Part shown: positions 42,266 through 53,461 of the stretch, in pieces | How positions within the stretch are numbered: position 1 is the stretch's first letter | Layout: each line of letters begins with the position of its first letter | NCBI RefSeq assembly: GCF_905404315.1 | Contig: NC_066297.1 | Span: 2,914,001 to 2,978,000, forward strand | Length of the DNA stretch: 64,000 nt | Reading direction: 5' to 3' | DNA from: Leptidea sinapis | Taxonomy: Eukaryota; Arthropoda; Insecta; Lepidoptera; Pieridae | The notes under the pieces: model-generated | The model's input: the letters and a program-made list of their open reading frames with translations, nothing else | Told to the model about the DNA's origin: nothing | The model's database searches: none | Position numbers and translations under genes: made by a program

Positions 42266-43790
42266 GTGCGGTCGGCAATCTCCGGCCTTGAGGCCGGGCT
42301 GGACGCAATGATAGCGTCCGGCCAAGCCACCCTCGCTGCTGGCGCAACGAGGCGCCCCGAAGCCGCTCAAGCGGGTCCTTCAACGGGAGCCGGTGAAGCG
42401 ACCTTCGCAGCGAGTCCGCTGACGCCGTCACCGGCTCCATCCATGGAATCTTTACCGTCCATCGTCCGACGAGCAACGCCCAGGCGACGACTGATGCCCA
42501 CGACTGCCGCTACGCCTACTCCTGCCGTACGAACGGCGACGCCTGCAACGGCGAATCATACCGCGCAAGCGCCTCACCCACGTCAGCCACGATATCCCGC
42601 CACGCAGCCAGGTATACCCGTGGGGCGTTTCCCCTCGCCTCCTCATAGAGGAGAACACAAAACCTTGGCAAAAAGCGACCAGTCGCTACCCACCGCTGAT
42701 TGTGGAGGTGCTTCCCGACTGGCCGACGCATTTCCGGGAGCTCAAAAAGCTACTCGGCCACACACGTAGCGGACGCCCGTTTGGCAAAGGCGTCCGCTTC
42801 ATCCCCAAGTCGGACCAGGAGTTCCGCCACATCCAGCGCTACCTCACGCAGCTGGAAAGTGTCGCTGGAATCTCCTGGTTCTGCTACTCGCTCCCCGCGG
42901 AGAGGAGCGCTAAGGTAGCAATACGGGGCCTCCCGGCAAACACAGAGCCGGCACAAGTGGACGCGGAGCTGCGTGAGCTCGGATACGTCCCGGAGCACGT
43001 GCGCGCGATACCCGCGCGCCCAGGCAGACCGGGATGTCTGATGTTCGTGCAACTCCAGCGTATGCCAAATCTCATCCCGGGTAAATATGAGGTGCACGAG
43101 CTCCTCTGTATGCCCGGGATCACCATCGAGGCGTGGCACGGCAGAAAGGGACCAGTGCAGTGCCATCGCTGCCAGCAGTTTCGGCACTCCTCGCACAACT
43201 GCCACCGGCCCATTGCCTGTGTGCGGTGTGGGGACAACCATCCTGCACGAGAGTGCCAGCGCCCCAGGGAGGACCCGCCGACGTGAGCCAACTGCGGTGG
43301 CGCGCACACGGCGAACAACGCAAACTGCCCGGTGTTCCGCAAAGAGACGCGCAACCGCCGGGCGGGCACCATCGCACGCACCGCCTCAACAGCGCGCGCG
43401 TATCCTCCCACTGCCCACGCATTAGAGGCCGACGCGCCCGGCTCGCTCATGGCTGCCGCCAATCAGCCACGGCAACCGGTTAAACGCCGACGCAAGCGCG
43501 GGAAACGCGCTCAAGCGCGCCAAGGCGCCCTACCTGCCGCACTACCTACTGCGACACGCGCTGCTGTGCCCGCTGCACCGCAGCCTACCGAGCGCAGTAC
43601 GAAAACGTCCAAGCCCACCGTGGTCGCCGCCCCCGCAGGGGGGACGAAGGCGAAGCGAGTGACGCCGCTGGACCCGCGACTCACCAAAGTTATCAGCACA
43701 TTGAATCATGTGCTGATGGCCATCCAGGAGCAGATCCTGGATTCCGCTGATCCTGGGTTGCATCACGGAGCTCTGCACCTTTTATGGCTG
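42266..43790 (+). pseudogene. jockey ORF1 (gag-like, zinc knuckles), broken
   Basis: An Ala/Pro/Thr-rich N-terminal part (frame from 42266) shifts frame near 42600-42700 to the conserved part: FRELKKLLGHTRSGRPFGKG, then AIRGLPANTEPAQVDAELRE, CMPGITIEAWHGRKGPVQCH. C2HC knuckles follow: CHRCQQFRHSSHNCH, CVRCGDNHPARECQ, and a third that begins after a TGA at 43284-43286 in the place of its first Cys. The PRE_C2HC-like layout marks the jockey clade. At least one frameshift and one nonsense mutation, so non-functional. Confidence 0.75.
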
Positions 43791-45395
43791 AGCTCCGCAT
43801 CGTGTTTTGGAACGCCGACGGGCTTTCATCACAAAAAGCCCGTCTCTTCAAGACTTTGCTTTCTCAGCGTCGAGTGGACATCGGCCTGATCAGCGAGACT
43901 CACCTCAGACCGGTAGACAAGTTGAAGGTTTCCGGATACAACGTCTACCGGGAGGACCACGCCTCGCCGATCGGGACTGCTTACAGGGGATTAGCAGTCT
44001 TGGTCCGTCGGAACGTCATTCACCAACTGCTGCCAGTACTGCGGTAGTGAGCCCAGATGGCAGACGCCTCCTGGACGACGCAGATCGCCACGGTTACCAG
44101 GTGCTAGGACCAGAGATCCCGACGCACTACCCGTACTGTGCAGCCCACATTGACATAGCCGTCACGTGCGGCCTAGCTGCCGCACCGTCGTTAGACGTTC
44201 TGGATGACCACCTCATCTCCGACCACCAAGCAGTCCTCTTGACGCTGAAGACAACCCCGATGACGACATCGCTGCCTTCTCCGAAGCATCGCCAGGACTG
44301 GCGAATCTTCGCCGAACACATGGCCGAACATTCGCCGTCCTTTAGAGTAGAGAGCCCTGCAGACGTTGATCGACTCGCCACGGACCTCAGCGCAACAGTG
44401 TCCAATGCGCTTCGAGAGTCCAGACTCGACGCTGCATCTACTCGTAGACAACCCCAGCTCCCCGATTAGACCCCTCATGGCCAGTGACGGAACCCCACGT
44501 TACCGAGCTGAGGATCGAGCGGAGATATTTGCGGACTACCTGGAGACGCAGTTTACACCCAACCCGACCGCAGATGTGCAGCACGTAGAGACCATCGAGC
44601 GACATGTGAAGAACTACTTCGAGTCGCCGATAGTACCGACAGAAGACCCCGTCGTGTTCTCCCCCGGACAAGTCCAAAGGATGATTCAGCGAACTAGACT
44701 GCGCAAAGCCCCCGGCCCGAGTCACCAACGAAGCCCTGCGTCACCTACCTCCGCGAGCAATCGCGACGCTGACGCGGCTCTTCAACGGAATCCTCCGTAC
44801 CGGGCACTTTCCATCATCGTGGAAGCTCGGCCGAGTCATTCTGATTCCCAAGCAAGGCAAGAACATCATGCTGCCTGGGAGTTACCGTCCCATCACTCTT
44901 CTGTCCACCACCTCGAAAGTCTTCGAGAAGCTACTGTTGCTGCACATCACGCCGCATCTTCAGCCACGCGACGAACAGTTCGGTTCCCGTGCCGAACACT
45001 CCACCACTTTACAAGTGACAAGGGTACTGCACCATCTCGCTACCGCCTACAACAAGCGAGAGCAGTCTGTTGCAGTATTCCTCGATATGGAGAAGGCGTT
45101 CGATCGCGTCTGGCACGCCGGCCTCGTGTACAAGCTGTCCACGTCTACTACTCCCCGCCGAGTAGTTAAGACTGTGGCCACCTTTTTGGAAGACAGACGT
45201 TTTCAAGTGGCGGTTGAAGACGCTCTGTCCACGGAGCGCCCCATCCGAGCTGGTGTGCCCCAGGGAAGCTGCCTGTCGCCCGTCTGCTACAGCAGATACA
45301 CGGACGACATTCCAGTCGCCGACGGCGCCATTTTAGCGCTGTATGCCGACGACGCGGCGTTCATTACCACCTCGCTGAATGCCTTTTTTTTGTCC
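43784..45395 (+). pseudogene. jockey ORF2 endonuclease-RT, broken
   Basis: Starts MAELRIVFWNADGLSSQKAR and SETHLRPVDKLKVSGYNVYR (APE endonuclease). A stop at about 44045 coincides with an apparent internal deletion, since the central endonuclease part is missing. It resumes in another frame with IDIAVTCGL and SDHQAVLLTL. RT then appears in two frames: KAPGP, SYRPITLLSTTSKVFEKLL, LDMEKAFDRVWHAGLVYKLS, RAGVPQGSCLSPVCY and LYADDAAF (catalytic box). It ends at 45395. Confidence 0.75.
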
Positions 45396-46553
45396 TAAAA
45401 AATAAATTACCCCAGGAGGGTACCGGCTCTTGTAGAGCCGGAGAATCCCTCCCCGAGCATTCGCGCTCGGGCTGCCCCTCGTATTCTGGGGAGGGCACAG
45501 TACCGCGTATGTCACAGGACAAACAGGGCAGCAACACCACGGCACCCCGCTCCACGCTTAATGTGGACTTTTGTAACATCCGGGGAATTCACTCCAACTT
45601 AAACGCCGTCCACCACCACCTTGAGACGGCGCAGCCGGCCTTGTGTTTCCTTACGGAGACGCAGATATCTCGACCTAGCGATACGTCATATTTAACGTAC
45701 CCCGGGTACAAAATTGAGCATAATTTCATGCCTCATGCCGGGGTATGTGTGTACGTTAGGGAGGATATCTGCTGTCGCCGTCTCGGCAATTTTGAGGGTA
45801 GGGGCCTGTCTACTCTGGCTCCGCGTAGATTTAGAGGACCGCGTCCGCATCTATGCGTGTGTCTACAGGTCCCATAGTGGTAACGCAGAAACGGATCACC
45901 TCATGGGCTGCGTTCAAGCGGCATTTGATGACGTGCTTGCTCAGCTCCCCTCCGCTGAAATCGTAGTCTTGGGTGATTTCAACGGGCACAATGCCGAATG
46001 GCTTGGATCACGTACCACAGACTACGCAGGGCGATCTGTGCATAATTTTGCATTGGCGTATGGTCTGTCCCAATTGGTTGAGTCGCCGACGCGGCTCCCG
46101 GAAGTGGATAGCCACATGCCGTCCTTATTAGATCTTCTGCTGACTACACATCCCGATGTTTACCAGGTCTCTGTCGACACCCCTCTCGGAACGTCCGACC
46201 ATTGCCTGGTCAGGAGTGTAGTGCCTATCCGACGCCAACGTCGCAGACCACCAGCGACCCGCCGCGTTTGGCACTACAAGTCAGCAGATTGGGATAGGAT
46301 GCGTTCCTTTTTTGCATCCTACCCTTGGGGCAGGGTTTGTTTCCTTTCATGGAATGCATGCATTAAATGCGGCATGGATATTTTTATACCAAGCTCTGTA
46401 GTACCGATCGGTGGCAGATCACAGCCCTGGTTCGATGCGTCAGTTAAAGCAGCATCTGACTGCAAAAAACAGGCGTATCGAACTTGGGTTGCGGCGCTGG
46501 GCTCAAAGGATCCGAACTGCAAAGTTCTGAAGAGGAAATATAACTTTCTTTAA
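45396..46553 (+). pseudogene. second LINE: 5' leader and endonuclease, 3'-truncated
   Basis: Starts with a T run and a leader rich in small hairpins (GGCTCTTGTAGAGCC; CGAGCATTCGCGCTCG). The endonuclease starts STLNVDFCNIRGIHSNLNAV and FLTETQISRPSDTSYLTYPG, shifts frame near 45815, then VVLGDFNGHNAEWLGS, SLLDLLLTTHPD and GTSDHCLVRS (catalytic residues visible). It ends at LKRKYN. The next part of the same kind of protein is seen at 16150-16805, 25-30 kb away, so both are pieces of one LINE family. Confidence 0.7.
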
Positions 46554-46787
46554 GATTCTCCTTCCAGATAACTATGAGCAACTAAATGTTTTTCTTAGAC
46601 TTTTCATTTTTTATAATGTTATACAAATTAAACATTTAAAAGTCTGTCCGAGCGCTCTTACCAACTGAGCCAATCGTCTGAGTGACGCATATGAGTCGAA
46701 AAATGAGATGTAATTATTGATTATATAAAATTTCTTTTTCGAAATTTTGTCAGAAAATGCAATATTGATACAGTCGTTTTTATACAG

Positions 46788-46951
46788 ATGGCGTGCCTCG
46801 GCAGATAAAGTTGGAGTGGGTGGTGTGGAGGCGGCGCTATATCGCGACCCAGGGCCCCACGCCCGCCACGCTCGATGCCTTCTGGCGCATGATATGGCAG
46901 CACGACGTGCGCACCCTGGTCATGATCACCAACCTGGTGGAGCGGGGCCGG
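46788..46951 (+). CDS. Ptp99A: Ptp99A-like exon 11: D1, 'IATQGP' to 'NLVERGR'
   Basis: Acceptor GTTTTTATACAG, donor CGG|GTCAGT. Reads IKLEWVVWRRRYIATQGP, then FWRMIWQHDVRTLVMITNLV and ERGR, diagnostic PTP segments. It resumes the canonical fold after about 97 residues of insert. The preceding intron contains two LINEs (41930-46553). Confidence 0.9.
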
Positions 46952-47007
46952 GTCAGTACATAGGGCACCAGAGCTGCACCCAGCTCCGCGGAACTACATT
47001 CAACACT

Positions 47008-47478
47008 TACGGCCTTACAAATAAACTTGGTATATTCAAATTCAAATATTTTTATTCAAAATAGGATGTGACATCACTTATTGAAAGTCAAAAACTACCA
47101 CCCATTCCAAAATGAATTCCTGAGAAGAATGGACGCAACAAACTCAGCGGGCCTTTTTTTTTCATCGAATAAATATGTTTACAATGTAATATTGTACAAT
47201 TAAACTTATTATTTAATAGCCTGAAGGCGGTATAATATTATACCTGAGAATAAACCAAGTATATCCAAAATGTTGAATATATCGCTGACAACACTGTCAA
47301 TGCAATGATAATTTCGAAGTTGACCGAAAGTCAAGCAGCCTTGCAGATAAACGCGGGAAAAGTTATACATCCGAATTAACAAATTATGTAAAATGTCTAT
47401 TAATTGTAAATATTTTTCCATATTCTAGGTTTATTCTTAGGTATAAATTTATACTTATTTATTTGTAAGGCCTTATGA
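47008..47478. mobile_element. inverted-end MITE carrying a nested LINE 3' end
   Basis: Left ACGGCCTTACAAATAAACTT matches the reverse complement of right ATTTATTTGTAAGGCCTTA. The inner CCTGAGAATAAACCAAG and TAGGTTTATTCTTAGG pair as well. The LINE 3' block 47033-47225 (AATATTTTTATTCAAAATAG on +, element reading minus) interrupts its left end. A related palindromic copy is at 63525-63941. Confidence 0.55.
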
Positions 47479-47574
47479 TAATAACGCTACACATTTGTTT
47501 GTTTCTTGTCCATATGGACAGTTAGGTAAGTTAGGACTCTGGAATCGTGAGTGACATTACTGTTCTGAGCTTGT

Positions 47575-47600
47575 TTTAATAATAATAATAATAATAAAAT
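47575..47600. repeat. AAT microsatellite
   Basis: AATAATAATAATAATAATAA in intron 11. Confidence 0.85.
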
Positions 47601-47942
47601 ATTTTATTGGCGCTTTCGCCATTTTTCCATTGTTCTGCAGAAGTTTGTGAGTTTGGTCATGCATTTAAAGTACATAAGAATGTATTTATTCCGGAATACG
47701 ATATTTCTTTTTTATAGACTTTATTATAGTGTACAATACTGTAGTACATTATTTTGATCTATCTCGTAGGGTTTAGCCAGCGTTTGCGATGTAACCGCAA
47801 AGAAATATGTGTTTATTGACGACATCTATCTATATACATGTAAAATGATGAACTGTATCAAAATCCATTGTGTAGTCTTAAAGATCAAAGCATACTTTAG
47901 ACTTTGTCTTATAGTCAGTAGTGATGTGTGATGTTGTTACAG

Positions 47943-48080
47943 CGGAAGTGTGACATGTACTGGCCGGCGGGCGGTCGCGGCAGCACGGCCCAGTTCGGGG
48001 ACGTGCACGTCATGTTGGTGTACGAGGACGTGCGAGCTGCGTACACCATACGACACCTGCGGGTCACCACGGACAAATCT
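47943..48080 (+). CDS. Ptp99A: Ptp99A-like exon 12: D1, 'RKCDMYWP' segment
   Basis: Acceptor TGTTGTTACAG, donor TCT|GTTAGT. Reads RKCDMYWPAGG, then VHVMLVYEDVRAAYTIRHLR. 46 codons in phase 0, matching Ptp99A at the 'ERGRRKCDMYWP' joint. Confidence 0.9.
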
Positions 48081-48139
48081 GTTAGTGTTGTTGTTCATCA
48101 TCTATTTTGCTCCAATAATCTTCTCATCAAGCTTCTATC

Positions 48140-48940
48140 ATTATTCATGATTCGCCGCCAGTAAGTGTCCCGCAAGACTGCTATGCTTTACAAAGCCCAG
48201 GAATGGGGCCCACAAAATTTAGTCCAATGCAACCCCAAGAAAACACAAGTTTGTGTGTTTACTGCTTAAAAGTCTCCTTTGTCATATCCCCTCGATTCGA
48301 GATCACTCCTCTAAGTGCCACAGCCTGTATCGGTATACTTGGTTATATCGAGCGACGTTCAGTTTCGTGGTCTCACTTGGAAGAGAAGGCCAAACTGGCA
48401 TCTAAAAAGCTTGTTGTACCTCCGTAAGGCGTACAACAAGTTTACAATATAAAGCGCAAATTCGGTCTCACATGGAGTACTGTTCTCACCTCTGGGCGGG
48501 AGCTCCCCAGTACCAGCTTCTTTCATTTGACCGCATACAACGAAGAGCGGCTCAAATCACAGGCGATCAAGTGATCCGCAATCGCCTTGACTTTTTAGCT
48601 TTGCGTAGATATATGCGTTCTCTCTGCATCTTCTACTGCATTTATCACGAAAAGTACTCAGAGGAGCTGTTCGGGTTGATTCCAACGGCCGATTTCCACC
48701 ACCATTACGTCAAAATGCAAAATATCACCCGCATCACGTACACGTCTGGTATTCCACAATTGCGTGTTTTGCAGTAAATTTCTTGCACGCACAGCCACTT
48801 TGTGGAATCAATTACCTGCTGTTTTCCCGAAACGATACGACTTAGGGACCTTCCAGAAGAGAGCATTCTTCTACCTTAAAGGGTGGCAACGCATCTGTTG
48901 TTGCGGATGTCCATGGGCGGTTGCCTCACCTCATATATAA
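48140..48940 (+). pseudogene. jockey/CR1-like LINE, late RT and C-terminus
   Basis: Frames in order: PFVI-like SPRFEITPLSATACIGILG and SHLEEKAKLASKKL (48230-48420), then MEYCSHLWAGAPQYQLLSFD and LRRYMRSLCIFYCIYHEKYS, EELFGLIPTADFHHHY, then FLARTATLWNQLPAV and KRYDLGTFQKRAFFYLKG. Several frameshifts. It lies in intron 12, sense to the gene. Confidence 0.75.
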
Positions 48941-48973
48941 ATATCAAAAAGTAGAGTGTTGTATTTTTTTATG

Positions 48974-49275
48974 AAAATAAGGGACGAAATGATCAGCAAT
49001 TTCAGCTGATGGTAATTGATACGCCATGCCCATTACAATGTAGTGTCGCTCAGGATTCTTGAAAAATCCATAAATTCTGAACGGCAACACAATTGCGCTC
49101 GTCATTTTTTGAGACATATGATGTTAAGTCTCATTTGCCCAGTAATTTCAAAAGTTAAGGCACCCTCAGAAGGAAACACAATAATGATTCCACATTACTG
49201 CTTCACGGCAGAAATAGGCGCCGTGTTGGTACCCATGATCTAGCCGGCATCCTGTGCAAAGGAGCCTCCAACTGG
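48974..49275 (+). repeat. interspersed repeat A (copy 5)
   Basis: GGGACGAAATGATCAGCAAT to TGTGCAAAGGAGCCTCCAAC. It ends about 65 bases before exon 13. Confidence 0.75.
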
Positions 49276-49340
49276 TGTATGTGTACAGGTGGTATATTAA
49301 TAGTTGGATTAAAAATTTGCACAATATTCAGAAATTGCAG

Positions 49341-49507
49341 GTAAACGATACAAACTCGGAAGGCGAGAGTGATTCTGGCATCGTCCGCGAGGTGGTGCAG
49401 TACCACTACACCGTGTGGCCCGACCACGGCACGCCGCGACATCCACTCGCCGTGCTGCCCTTCGTCAAGGCGTGCTCCGACCCCAAGGTCGTGCTCGTCC
49501 ACTGCAG
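49341..49507 (+). CDS. Ptp99A: Ptp99A-like exon 13: D1 WPD loop and active-site His-Cys
   Basis: Acceptor GAAATTGCAG, donor TGCAG|GTGAAG. Reads VVQYHYTVWPDHGTPRHPL, with the general-acid Asp of the WPD loop, and ends VVLVHC with the catalytic Cys. The phase-2 split falls inside the following Ser codon, a common PTP intron position. A repeat A copy ends about 65 bases upstream. Confidence 0.95.
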
Positions 49508-49675
49508 GTGAAGTCCTGTTCCATTACCAGACGCTTATAAGCGACGACTTCTTTCTTTTTCTATACCCATCGTTATAAGTTACAGAAAATCATATATTAT
49601 GACCCAGATATACTTACTCTATGTACCAGGTAAAGAATAGACACAAGTATTATAATAATATATTTTTTATGACAA

Positions 49676-49955
49676 TAAGGGGGTGAGACGAGCAGCCGAT
49701 GGTATTTGATACGCCCTGCCGTTGCACTGTAGTGCCGCTAAGGATTCTTGAAAAACTCAAAAATACTGAGCGGCACTACAATTGCGCTCGTGACCTTGAG
49801 ACATGAGAGATGTTGTCTCATTTATTGCGCATTAATTTTACTAGCTACGGCGCCCTTCAGACGGAAAAATAATAATGCTTGCACATTATTGCTTCACGGC
49901 AGACAAAGACGCCGTAATATAGCCGGCGTTCTGTGCAAAAGGAGCGCCTCACTGG
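49676..49955 (+). repeat. interspersed repeat A (copy 6)
   Basis: AAGGGGGTGAGACGAGCAGC to GTGCAAAAGGAGCGCCTCAC. It ends about 45 bases before exon 14. Confidence 0.75.
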
Positions 49956-50003
49956 TTAATACCAGTAAGATAATCCTTACTTATATATACGTATGTACTG
50001 CAG

Positions 50004-50296
50004 TGCGGGCGTGGGGCGGACGGGCACGTACATCGTGATCGACGCGCAACTGAACCAGCTGCGGCTGACGGGCACTCTGTCGCCGCTGGGGTTCCTGTGC
50101 CGCGCGCGCTCGCAGCGCAACCACCTGGTGCAGACGGAGGAGCAGTACGTGTTCGTGCACGACGCGCTGCTGGAGTACGTGCGCTCGGGCGACACCGCCG
50201 TGCGCTACGAGCGCGTGCGCCCGCACCTGGCGCACCTGCTCGCGCCGCTCTCCGACACCGAGCGGGCGCGCCTCTGCGTCGCCGACACTCCCCGAC
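50004..50296 (+). CDS. Ptp99A: Ptp99A-like exon 14: D1 phosphate-binding loop to end
   Basis: Acceptor TATGTACTGCAG, donor CGAC|GTAAGT. Reads SAGVGRTGTYIVIDAQL (with exon 13 forming HCSAGVGRTG) and NHLVQTEEQYVFVHDALLEY, the conserved last helices of D1. This is a fully active-type signature. Strongly GC-rich. A repeat A copy ends about 45 bases before the exon. Confidence 0.95.
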
Positions 50297-50571
50297 GTAA
50301 GTGTATGTTAGTGACCCTGTCTACTGAGCTGGTGGCTAGGTGCGAACATTTATATGATGATAAGAATGTTAGCTTCTGAGTTATGGATGTATGTTTGAGT
50401 AAGTATATTGTATTAAATATATCGTTGTCTTGTACCCATACATATTACAGGCTATGCCTAGTTTGGAGCAAGATTATTACGTGAGTGATCTGGGCCCGAA
50501 TAAAGCGACTATTAAAATAACAAAGAGTCGATATCAATAAAAGTGGGTAGAATATCCATTACTTTCGCGAT

Positions 50572-50599
50572 GATTCGGGTGCAGTGTGGCACCCGAATC
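50572..50599. repeat. perfect 11-bp hairpin
   Basis: GATTCGGGTGC, loop AGTGTG, GCACCCGAATC. In intron 14 with no surrounding element recognised. Confidence 0.75.
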
Positions 50600-50894
50600 G
50601 TCCAGATCGTCCACTTAAGACGCTTAAGAATACAAGGAACGACGACGAACGACAGCCTGCAAAAAATACCCCATCTCTTTCACTAGTCTCACCACACACT
50701 CTTCGCCGTCGTTCGTTATATTGTGTAGACCCAATATTACACCTCCCACTTCTGAACACATAGTCCCCACGCGTTAGAACAGGGACGGAATCTTGTCATA
50801 TTAACGTCTGCATGATGTCAGCAGGCAGTTATCACTATGCAACGGTACATTTGATTGGCTATTTTTATCCGAATGTTGTGATTTTTATTGAGTA

Positions 50895-51300
50895 TATATT
50901 CCCCAAGTTTGTCTTTAATCAATTCGACACGTGTTTCGCTTCTACAAGAGGCATCGTCTCACCTGGAGCACCTAATTCAATAATTGTTTTTTTTATGCAA
51001 TAGCAGAACAAACGAGCGTACAGATCAGCCGATGTTAAGTGATCACCGCCGCCCACATTCTCTTGCAACACGAGGAATTACAAGAGCGTTGCCGGCCTTT
51101 AAGGAAGGTGTACGCGCTTTTTTTTGAAGGTACCCCTGTCGTATCGTCTCGGAAACACCGCACAAGGAACCTCATTCCACAGCTTTGTAGTACGAGGAAG
51201 AAAGCTCCTTGAAAACCGCACTGCAATGCAAGTGCAACCGCACACATCCAGATGGTGGGGATGATATCCTAACTTGTGGCGTGTCGTGCGAAGGTGGAAT
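50895..51300 (-). repeat. family B fragment followed by LINE tail
   Basis: 50895-50965 has TTTGTCTTTAATCAATTCGA, CACGTGTTTCGCTTCTACAA, the truncated family B head (minus). 50985-51300 is the minus-strand LINE tail (CRFRDD-type frame: MRFLVRCFRDDTTGVPSKKS, AYTFLKGRQR). Confidence 0.6.
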
Positions 51301-52192
51301 AAGATCGTGGAAGGTCAGTAAAAATTCAATAAAAAGTTGACCAAACTTCAGCGTCTGGCAGACCACAACGTGTTGGTTTTTGTTGTAGTGGCTGCCTGCT
51401 CCGTCTTAACGCGCGGGGATTATTATTCCACCTATCTCGTACTGTTTTGTCGTTACTTGGTCACGCCAGGGAGTAACTCATCGCCCACAGCGTCTCTCAC
51501 CTTCGATCTTGTCCAACACGAATTCTCCAAAAACTCATTACAAATGGAGTCTGTTTATATCGGTTAATGTTGTTAGGCAGACGATACAACTACATATCTA
51601 GATGGTCTATTAGTGAAGATTACGTGGGAATAGAGTGTTTTTATGAAGAAGGGACTGTTTCATGCTGGTCACGTGATGATAAGTGATTGACTCTCTTGTT
51701 GTCTTCTAACATCAGAGCATTGACTGCCTGTAAAGTGGGTGTAACAAGGCCGGCTTCAAGAGATACTCCACCTTGCAGTTACCAGAATCCCAGATATGAA
51801 GGTACCTTCCCAGGTATTGCTATTTTCCCGAACCGATACGACTTAGGGACCTTCAAGAAAAGAGCATACTTCCACCTTAAAGGCCGGCAACGGATCTCTT
51901 GACACCTGTTGTTTCTGATATCTATGGGCGGTTGCCTCACTAACTATTCAGTGAGCCTCTTGCCCAAATATACCCTCATATATATAAATAATATTAATAT
52001 TCCTTCATGTTATACCTGTGAATGACATACGAATCGACTATATCTGTCAAGTCGTGCTGTCATTGCGTTCCCTTAATCCCGCCCTACAAATTCTACGGAC
52101 TTGGGACAACCTTATTCCTCTTAGTCCCCAGAGTTTCTAATAGAACATTGTATTTTATGTACTCGCTTTCCATAAGCTTTTAATTTCAACAG
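51301..52192 (+). other. intron 14, remainder
   Basis: 51820-51985 is a plus-strand LINE tail (PNRYDLGTFKKRAYFHLKGR, QRIS). The rest, including 51311-51690, shows no recognised element. Confidence 0.5.
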
Positions 52193-52529
52193 ATGACGTC
52201 ACGAACCCTGCCGATGACGTGACAAGTGTTATCAGCGACAAGACCGTGTTAGAAAATGGGAGTGTGTCGATGAAGACAGACGACAGCGAGCCTAGCAAGT
52301 CGGAGAGAGATACAAACAACAGCAAATCAGAAAAGGATACAACTCAAACAAAATCGGATCGAGACAGAGATTCGGTCCAAATCAAGTCTGAACGTGATAG
52401 AGATACGCCTGTGAACGGGGAGGAAAGTGAAGGAGTGTACGACCTGGCGCCGCGCTCCACGGACACGTATAGTAGGAAGATGGCGGCTTATAATAGTATG
52501 AGTGAAGAAGAGAAAGAAGAGATCAGACG
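52193..52529 (+). CDS. Ptp99A: Ptp99A-like exon 15: D1-D2 linker
   Basis: Acceptor TAATTTCAACAG, donor ACG|GTGAGT. A low-complexity, highly charged linker: runs of SKSERDT, KSEKDT, KSDRDRD and KSERDRD are an imperfect repeat, followed by YDLAPRST and MSEEEKEEIRR. It is much longer than typical D1-D2 spacers. Phases match exons 14 and 16. Confidence 0.8.
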
Positions 52530-52715
52530 GTGAGTTATATTATTTGATTAAGCTAAAGTTCTACCAAATACCATATCTTTTTTAATTAGTATATATCATT
52601 AGCCTTATTTTGAATATCTGCCTACTTAAATACCTTTTATTCTATTATCTACGAAAAGGGACGGTACGAGCAGATGCCCACCTGATGTGTCATTAACTGC
52701 TCCTTAAAAATATAC

Positions 52716-52940
52716 ATGCAAAAAAATCCAAGTAGATATGGCATAAAATTTTGGATTTTGTGTGACCGTGAAACAGGATATTATTATAATGTTTATTCAA
52801 TTCAGTGTTGTCAATGGAAAACTCCAGGTAAGTGCTGCGGAAAATATCAGAGAATGCGTGTAATTCAAGATTTAATAAACTTTTTTTTTAAATCGGGTTT
52901 ATATGACCCCAAGGCCCTAAGGCGTGTACATAGTATTTGA
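52716..52940 (+). pseudogene. piggyBac-like transposase fragment
   Basis: 74 codons read KNPSRYGIKFWILCDRETGY, YYNVYSI and then CCGKYQRMRVIQDLINFFF. The KP.KYGIK.W.LCD..TGY..N block is characteristic of piggyBac transposases. No ends or catalytic context remain. In intron 15. Confidence 0.7.
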
Positions 52941-53046
52941 AGACTTGAGGAATGTTAAAGCCAGCCATTTAATGGTTGCATAAATTTAGAATCGCCCCCC
53001 AAGAACTTCTATATAGGTAAATAATACTTTATTAAATGCATTGTAG

Positions 53047-53158
53047 AGCGAATCGTGTCGAGAACTACGCGCTACTGGAGCGGATGCGCTCGTTGGCGAA
53101 CAGACAGAACGTGGTGCGTGGCCCGCCGCCCGTCAACCTGCTGGAGAAACAGTATCAG
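53047..53158 (+). CDS. Ptp99A: Ptp99A-like exon 16: start of D2
   Basis: Acceptor GCATTGTAG, donor CAG|GTATGA. Reads RANRVENYALLERMRSLANR and then NLLEKQYQ, the helix that opens D2. 112 bases. Confidence 0.8.
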
Positions 53159-53461
53159 GTATGAACAATAATACTATTGATTGGAATCGACCGGTAACAC
53201 ACCTCCAAGGTCTCTGGCATGTCCATGAGCAGCGGTTATCACTATATATCTGTAGTGGCTGCTTGCTCGTTTGCCTCCTCCCAAAAACAAGTAAATTTAA
53301 CCACAAAATCATAAATCTTCGTTAGTCTAGAATCTAGATTCTAATATGATACTCTACTTTTGTCCTTTTAATCAACACAATAATTTTGTTACCCGCACAG
53401 CCGAAATATATACAAACAACATACAAAATATGTCTTGCGGATAAAAATTGCTCACCTTAGT

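Larger units (their letters stand above)
41930..45395 (+). mobile_element. jockey-clade LINE, 3'-truncated and mutated
   Basis: A GC-rich 3.5-kb block in intron 10. The leader has an A-rich tract (42150-42190). ORF1 and the endonuclease and RT parts of ORF2 follow, and then the copy ends abruptly at 45395 inside RT, where another LINE starts. Loss of the 3' rather than the 5' end is unusual for a LINE and suggests later deletion or interruption. Start estimated from the composition change. Confidence 0.75.

Noticed and set aside
42750..43462. 185-192 codon antisense frames in the jockey ORF1
   Set aside because: GC-rich antisense of a clear sense ORF1 with zinc knuckles.
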